This document shows positions 62,040 through 64,000 of a DNA stretch of 64,000 nt, in pieces (the first letter of the stretch is position 1; each line of letters begins with the position of its first letter). The DNA is taken from contig NZ_RXFQ01000013.1 in the NCBI RefSeq assembly GCF_003951285.1, positions 1 to 64,000 of the forward strand, written 5' to 3'. Made by a program: the position numbers and the translations under genes. The stretch comes from Variovorax beijingensis. Its GTDB lineage: Bacteria; Pseudomonadota; Gammaproteobacteria; Burkholderiales; Burkholderiaceae_C. The notes under the pieces were generated by a model, which had not been told where the DNA came from, made no database searches, and saw only the letters and a program-made list of their open reading frames with translations.

Positions 62040-62702
62040 TCAGGCCGGCGGGTAGGCGGCGCCCGCTTCGCCTGAGGTCCAGGGCGCGTACTTGTGCATC
62101 GCACGCTCGAACAGCGGCGAGGCGGTCCAGCCCGCGAGCCAGGCGCGCAGCAGCGGCCAGGGCTGGCTTTCGAACCACGCGGGCTCGACCATCGCGAACT
62201 GCCGCACGAAGGGCATGACGGCGGCATCGGCCAGCGCCGCCCGCGCGCCGAAGAGTTGCCCGGAGCCACTGGCGAGCCGTGCTTCCAGCTCCAGCAGGAA
62301 TTGCGCGCCCAGTTCGCGCGCGCCGCCGGCGGACGTGTCCGCGAAGCGGCCCGGGTACTTGTAGCGGTCGAGTTGCGGCTTGAAGCGGTTGTCGCATGCG
62401 GCGATAAGCGCGAGCATGTCGTCGAGCGTGCCCGCCTCGGGCGCGAGCCAGCGCAGCGGATCGTTGCGGCCCAGCGTCCACAGCATGATGTCCAGGCTTT
62501 GCTCCAGCACCGTGGCGCCGGGCAGCACGAGCACCGGCACCGTGCCCTTGGGCGAGGCAGCGAGCATTTCTTGCGGCTTGTTCTTCAGCACCACTTCGCG
62601 CAGCTCGCAGCGCTCCCCGCTGGCGGCCAATGCCAGCCGGGCGCGTATCGCGTAGGGGCAGCGGCGAAAGCTGTAGAGGACGGGAAGGCGAGGGTCTTGC
62701 AT
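62040..62702 (-). CDS. Glutathione S-transferase family protein
   Basis: The 220-aa protein has a thioredoxin-like start VLYSFRRCPYAIRARLAL with a catalytic Cys (CPY) like omega-class GSTs, cis-Pro KGTVPVLVLP, EQSLDIMLW, and a helical C-terminal domain with AALADAAVMPFVRQFA. It may be a thiol reductase or a dehydroascorbate-reductase-like enzyme. The ATG at 62702 is preferred; an upstream ATG at 62753 would lengthen it into the operator region. Divergent from the G3E GTPase with 114 bases between. Confidence 0.87.
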   Translation of the reverse strand: MQDPRLPVLYSFRRCPYAIRARLALAASGERCELREVVLKNKPQEMLAASPKGTVPVLVLPGATVLEQSLDIMLWTLGRNDPLRWLAPEAGTLDDMLALIAACDNRFKPQLDRYKYPGRFADTSAGGARELGAQFLLELEARLASGSGQLFGARAALADAAVMPFVRQFAMVEPAWFESQPWPLLRAWLAGWTASPLFERAMHKYAPWTSGEAGAAYPPA

Positions 62703-62757
62703 CGAGCGCAGGAGTCTATGCGCGCGGCTGCGCCGGTGGAAGGCCGGCTGCATTCAA

Positions 62758-62802
62758 ATGCAACTGGGTTGCACTGGTTCATATAATGCAATTCTGTTGC
62801 AT
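62758..62802. promoter_or_regulatory. Tandem ATGCAA-N5-TTGCAY palindromes, candidate Zur sites
   Basis: ATGCAA-CTGGG-TTGCAC (62758-62774) and ATGCAA-TTCTG-TTGCAT (62786-62802) are two copies of the same interrupted palindrome, starts 28 bases apart. They lie between the divergent GST and a G3E (COG0523) GTPase gene. Zinc-related G3E genes are often controlled by Zur, which binds short inverted repeats, and TGCAA-type Zur motifs are my recollection for related bacteria. The right copy overlaps the likely GTPase promoter (TATAAT at 62782-62787). Confidence 0.68.
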
Positions 62803-62816
62803 ATAGGGCCATCCCC

Positions 62817-64000
<1,184 letters not shown>

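Overview
The window is dense, high-GC DNA (about 68-72% GC in most lines I counted) with short intergenic gaps, many 4-base start/stop overlaps and a typical betaproteobacterial gene set: FbpABC iron uptake, an orphan Bug-type binding protein, Entner-Doudoroff enzymes, EgtB/EgtD, EttA and RhlE. The proteins look like those of Comamonadaceae, most likely Variovorax. That assignment rests on protein character and on two intergenic repeats I remember from this family; no search was run. I see no tRNA, rRNA, CRISPR array, prophage or insertion sequence.

Layout. 1-5.3 kb: lipoprotein Cu/Zn superoxide dismutase with a ChaC-type glutathione cyclotransferase, an OmpA-type protein, and edd-eda followed by a HAD dehalogenase. 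5.4-7.9 kb: a lower-GC pair (acyltransferase and a multi-pass membrane protein), probably surface polysaccharide functions. 7.9-12.8 kb: glyoxalase I, a GST, and a ferric-iron ABC transporter with a Fur box upstream. 12.8-17.7 kb: nitroreductase, thioesterase, MarR regulator, MFS and MATE exporters, and a small secreted protein. 17.8-27.1 kb: a sugar-acid locus with an IlvD/Edd-type dehydratase, DgoK, DgoA and a class II aldolase on one strand, divergent from a DgoR-like regulator and a complete CUT1 sugar ABC transporter. 27-32 kb: an EEP nuclease/phosphatase, RhlE with a glycine-rich tail, and EttA. 32-40 kb: NHL-repeat protein, CMD-family protein, MerR regulator, TAXI binding protein, P1 peptidase, DadA-like oxidase, and a four-gene DUF1439/GDPD/92-aa/DUF411 operon. 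40-46.5 kb: a DUF72 protein, a polar amino acid ABC operon led by its own GntR regulator, a Bug protein and OsmC. 46.7-54 kb: acyl-CoA ligase, secreted nuclease, NDH-2, ergothioneine genes egtB-egtD, and a coupled DUF427/2OG-Fe dioxygenase pair. 54-64 kb: UspA, an RluA-type synthase, MFS, a three-gene cassette with a 49-aa ORF, GNAT, several DUF proteins, enoyl-CoA hydratase, an M14-like hydrolase, a GST, and a G3E metallochaperone GTPase cut by the window end.

How the parts work together. The two sugar-acid systems both end in pyruvate plus glyceraldehyde-3-phosphate: Edd/Eda through KDPG, and dehydratase/DgoK/DgoA through KDPGal. The CUT1 transporter and FadR-type regulator beside the second system probably import its substrate and control it. 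Ergothioneine, SodC, ChaC, OsmC, glyoxalase and GSTs form a scattered thiol and oxidative-stress repertoire. Local control is visible as a Fur box, a MarR-type palindrome, a GntR inverted repeat over its own start, and tandem palindromes before the zinc-type GTPase.

The least explained items are the DUF427/2OG-dioxygenase pair beside egtBD, the 49-aa/DUF2132/ferredoxin cassette, the DUF1439-GDPD-92aa-DUF411 operon, and the low-GC membrane protein/acyltransferase pair.
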